A DNA stretch of 64,000 bases. Source: Epiperipatus broadwayi (Eukaryota; Onychophora; Udeonychophora; Euonychophora; Peripatidae). The notes below the pieces were generated by a model that was not told the origin of the DNA, did no database searches, and saw only the letters and a list, made by a program, of their open reading frames with translations. Shown one piece after another: positions 61,296-64,000 of the stretch. The translations under genes and the position numbers were made by a program. Every line of letters starts with the position of its first letter. Within the stretch, counting starts at the first letter, position 1. Location: positions 1 to 64,000 of the forward strand of contig JAQFVV010006631.1 in the NCBI GenBank assembly GCA_028023455.1, in the 5' to 3' direction.

Positions 61296-61512
61296 TAGAT
61301 ATACAAAACAAAATATCCTTCCCACAATTCACTTCAATAATCAATCAATTTCAATATCAAAAGGTTTCATCATCAGATTGATAGACTCAGATTCAAGAAC
61401 ATTTATCACTGGAGTTTCTTTGTTATTTTTTAATGCTTTTATAAATATGCCTTTGATATTGAAAGCGGTTTATTTTTGAAGTGAATTATGGAAGGGATAT
61501 TTTGTTTTGTCT
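61296..61512. repeat. inverted repeat flanking an 85-bp spacer
   Basis: 61296-61365 (ACAAAACAAAATATCC..TTCACTTCAA..TTTCAATATCAAA) is matched inverted at about 61450-61512. Confidence 0.75.
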
Positions 61513-61597
61513 ATTTGTATGTTGTTTGCATCTATCTTATTCTTCTCCTTCACTTTCTTTGCATATCTTCATATAATCATATATATATATTACTTAT

Positions 61598-61833
61598 ACT
61601 ACTTCATTCATGTACACTTTAATGCAAGTAATTTTCTTAACCTTTATTTTCTTACAGTTTCGACTGTCCAGCAGTCTTCGTCAGAGCTATATCTTCCTTA
61701 CAGTTTTAACTTTAATTAAAGTTAAAACTGTAAGGAAGATATAACTCTGACGAAGACTGCTGGACAGTCTAAACTATAAGAAAATAAAGAAGGTTAAAAA
61801 ATTACTTGCATTAAAGTGTATATGAATGAAGTA
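61598..61833. mobile_element. 236-bp palindrome with hammerhead-like core in each arm
   Basis: Near-perfect inverted repeat centred between 61715 and 61716 (ACTTTAATTAAAGT). Each arm contains a CUGACGA...(G/U)AAAC motif (61658-61685 on minus, 61747-61774 on plus) with a GACUG/CAGUC stem between. The arms differ at only a few positions. Confidence 0.8.
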
Positions 61834-63260
61834 TTATTGTTTGCATCTAGTTGAATTTTATAGAAAACGTTTTATTTTTTAAATGATGAAACCATGGTCA
61901 TGATAAAAATTTAATAAAATGGTGTTTTTAAGCTAGTATTTTAATGTAATATTATTTTCTATTATATATCTATATAAATCGTAAAACTAAACTAGTCAAT
62001 AAAATAATTCAATTACTACAAAATTCAAAATTAAACAAGACTATCTAAAATTAAAAAAAAAAAAAGTAAAAGTAAAAAGTATTTTAATCTACCAATGATT
62101 TCTCCGACTAACATACTTGTCAAATGCTCTTGAAAAATATGTCTTGCTAGGGAAACTATTGGTTGTTTTAAAATATTTTTTTAGATTTTAAATTTTAACT
62201 AGTCTTGTTAAATGTAGAATTTTGGCGTGCGTAGATACAGTTAAAAAATCCGACCAATGCCATGCTCATATTGCAATTTTCCTTTTGATAAGATTAGTTT
62301 TAATTAATGAATATTATTTCAATTAAATTTACAAATACCTTACCCCGCGTTTTTAGACAACTATAAAAATGTATTAAATAAACAAGTTATAAGTACCAAA
62401 TAAACATTATCATATTTAAAATTTGACTCATTAAAAGAGAAAGTGGATTATAAATAATAAAATAAAAGAATAATCTTTAAGAAAAAATAATGTCTATCTC
62501 TGAAGTGAAATTGATGGTACTTTTGTTTAAATAAAATATGATTAATAAACATTTGTGTATATGTTAAGACACCGCAATTCTTTATGAATTTATGATACAA
62601 ATATAAGCTATATGCTGGGAAATTTTATATAGCATACATTTCACAAATGCAAAACAGTTGCGAAATATATTTATTTGGGTTTGCATAATGTTTTGAACTA
62701 GATAAAACGTAATGGTAAATAGAAATATATACTTATAATAATGTACATGTTCTTTTCCAATCTCTCGTACAGATTATGTAGATAAAAGTTTTGGTTTTAA
62801 ATTATTTTCTATTAAATATGAGAAATATATAAAAATATTAATTACAAAAGATAGGTTCACGCAATGGATGGAGTGGGTGACTGAAGAAATCTTGAAAGTC
62901 TGGGTTCAAATTTACTCTAATTGCATATAGCTTAAGTATATATACTATATTTGTACTTGCCTATTAATGTAAATAATGATAAATAAAGTATTTGGTTTAT
63001 AACAAAAATAATTACTACATTTCCAGAGAAATAGTCATTATAATTTCTAATCTGATAAAAGTAAACTAATAATCATACATATAAACATATTGATTATAAT
63101 AACACTAAATCGTTAAGGGAACAACAATCTCAATCTGTAATCAAGATAATCTCCTGACCATAAACAAAAGTGGATACCCACCTTTATTATAAAAGGAGAT
63201 TGCCTTGACAACATATTAAAATTGTTGACTATTATAAATATTAGTATTATTTAGATATGA
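61834..63260. other. AT-rich DNA, no gene seen
   Basis: 61888-61899 (+) repeats the 12-base GAAACCATGGTC of the 417/420-bp units. 62855-62925 (+) has a B-box-like GGGTTCAAATTT preceded by AGTGGGTGACTG, a possible SINE relic related to 19625-19740. Confidence 0.45.
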
Positions 63261-63264
63261 ACTG

Positions 63265-63304
<40 letters not shown>

Positions 63305-63306
63305 CA

Positions 63307-63347
<41 letters not shown>
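63260..63347. repeat. (TA)n with embedded inverted repeat
   Basis: ACTGCTTA-(TA)n-TAAGCAGT followed by a second TA run; able to extrude as a cruciform. Confidence 0.9.
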
Positions 63348-63351
<4 letters not shown>

Positions 63352-63392
63352 GATACCAACCAGTCACCGCCTAAACATTCACAGTAAATATA
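63348..63392 (+). repeat. 45-bp direct repeat, copy 1
   Basis: AATTAGATACCAACCAGTCA and the following bases recur at 63707-63751 with one difference. Confidence 0.9.
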
Positions 63393-63706
63393 GTAATCAA
63401 TATTTCTCACTGCTCTCAAGGCAACCTTCTCACCTTTTTAATAGCAAGAATGGAAATTCATTCTTACTAATGGTCCATTGAATATATATAGACACTTAAA
63501 GATTGCAACTTGACTACAGAGTATGAAATATTGTTACAATGAAGTTTAAATAAACCTCTTTAAACATGAAATAAACATGTCACTATAATGCAGACTAATA
63601 AATAGTCATCTATAACATTACTTAATGCAATACTTTTAAATTGTCCATGTATTATTTAGAAATAATAAGCGAAATAGTGCCTAAAGCTAATTTGGGATAA
63701 TGATGT

Positions 63707-63744
63707 AATTAGATACCAACCAGTCACCACCTAAACATTCACAG

Positions 63745-63751
<7 letters not shown>
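63707..63751 (+). repeat. 45-bp direct repeat, copy 2
   Basis: Second copy of 63348-63392, 359 bp downstream. A (TA)n tract follows here, whereas one precedes copy 1. Confidence 0.9.

Positions 63752-63802
<51 letters not shown>
63748..63802. repeat. (TA)n microsatellite
   Basis: TA run of about 27 units. Confidence 0.95.
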
Positions 63803-63808
<6 letters not shown>

Positions 63809-63895
63809 TAATTCGATGTCTTTATTTCTTCAAATCAATATACTAAATCTTATAATTTAACATTTATAAATATAGTAATTAAATATATATAAAGT

Positions 63896-63985
63896 GTAAC
63901 TTTAAAAATTTTATCCACTTAGCAGCGCTTTCGACTATCCTCATAGTCTTTGTCAACCAACACTTTTAAAGGCTAACCTTTGCTC
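63896..63985 (-). repeat. dispersed repeat family D, copy 2, with hammerhead-like motif
   Basis: Matches 60545-60635. On the minus strand 63956-63929 reads UUGACAAA, then a perfect stem GACUAU/AUAGUC with a GAGG loop, then GAAA. This is the same arrangement as in the 61.7 kb palindrome. Confidence 0.55.
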
Positions 63986-64000
63986 ACACAATACCATGAT

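Noticed and set aside
61355-61385. CTGATGATGAAACC on the minus strand, hammerhead-like
   Set aside because: CTGATGA runs straight into GAAA with no helix II, so no hammerhead can form; a similar string at 19935-19950 fails for the same reason.

Overview
The window is strongly AT-rich eukaryotic DNA, dense in (TA)n, (CA)n and (ATT)n microsatellites, dispersed repeats and decayed retroelements, with only two convincing host protein genes. Both are compact class A G protein-coupled receptors (GPCRs) whose whole seven-helix body lies in one exon. Degenerate RTE-like LINEs, Ty3/gypsy remnants, a hAT-type DNA element and at least five Penelope-like element (PLE) fragments with GIY-YIG endonuclease sequence point to an invertebrate animal. 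The phylum cannot be fixed from the sequence alone; mollusc, annelid, flatworm, arachnid or cnidarian genomes are all possible.

Layout. 1-22.4 kb: no recognisable host gene; microsatellites, a 0.9 kb foldback palindrome (5.3-6.2 kb), a dispersed family whose copies start at TGTAA after TA tracts, tRNA-like SINE pieces, and tandem repeats at 9.7, 15.3 and 17.1 kb. 22.4-23.8 kb: a small MITE and then GPCR 1 (+). 24.6-27.05 kb: a decayed LINE carrying endonuclease and the first half of reverse transcriptase (RT). 29.15-29.98 kb: a non-autonomous hAT element with a perfect 8-bp target duplication. 31.1-35.7 kb: an inverted pair of PLE 3' ends, one invaded by a palindromic array of 417-bp units. 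38.2-41.6 kb: a PLE (-) whose RT is split by a second palindromic insertion built of 420-bp units. 43.8-45.3 kb: a terminal-inverted-repeat element. 46.0-47.0 kb: GPCR 2 (-). 48.5-50.05 kb: Ty3/gypsy relic. 51.3-53.2 kb: two inverted PLE copies, each ending in a tRNA-like module. 56.1-59.1 kb: a dispersed repeat holding the 3' half of an RTE-like LINE. 60-64 kb: short repeats, another PLE relic and a small palindrome.

The most interesting signal is a mobile tandem-repeat system tied to PLEs. Two related palindromic insertions (32258-35617 and 39242-40610) each sit inside a PLE, each is flanked by a 14-bp direct repeat, and both use the same two end positions within a roughly 420-bp unit. In the first family every well-preserved unit carries a type I hammerhead-ribozyme-like fold with a tiny helix III and a GUC cleavage triplet, but with U in place of A at core position 9. 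This resembles the retrozyme/PLE-hammerhead relationship known from animals. The inverted tail-to-tail architecture, the paired fixed ends and the preference for PLE targets are what look new here. Part of the first array (34.2-35.3 kb) differs from its neighbours mostly by small deletions and may be poorly polished assembly.
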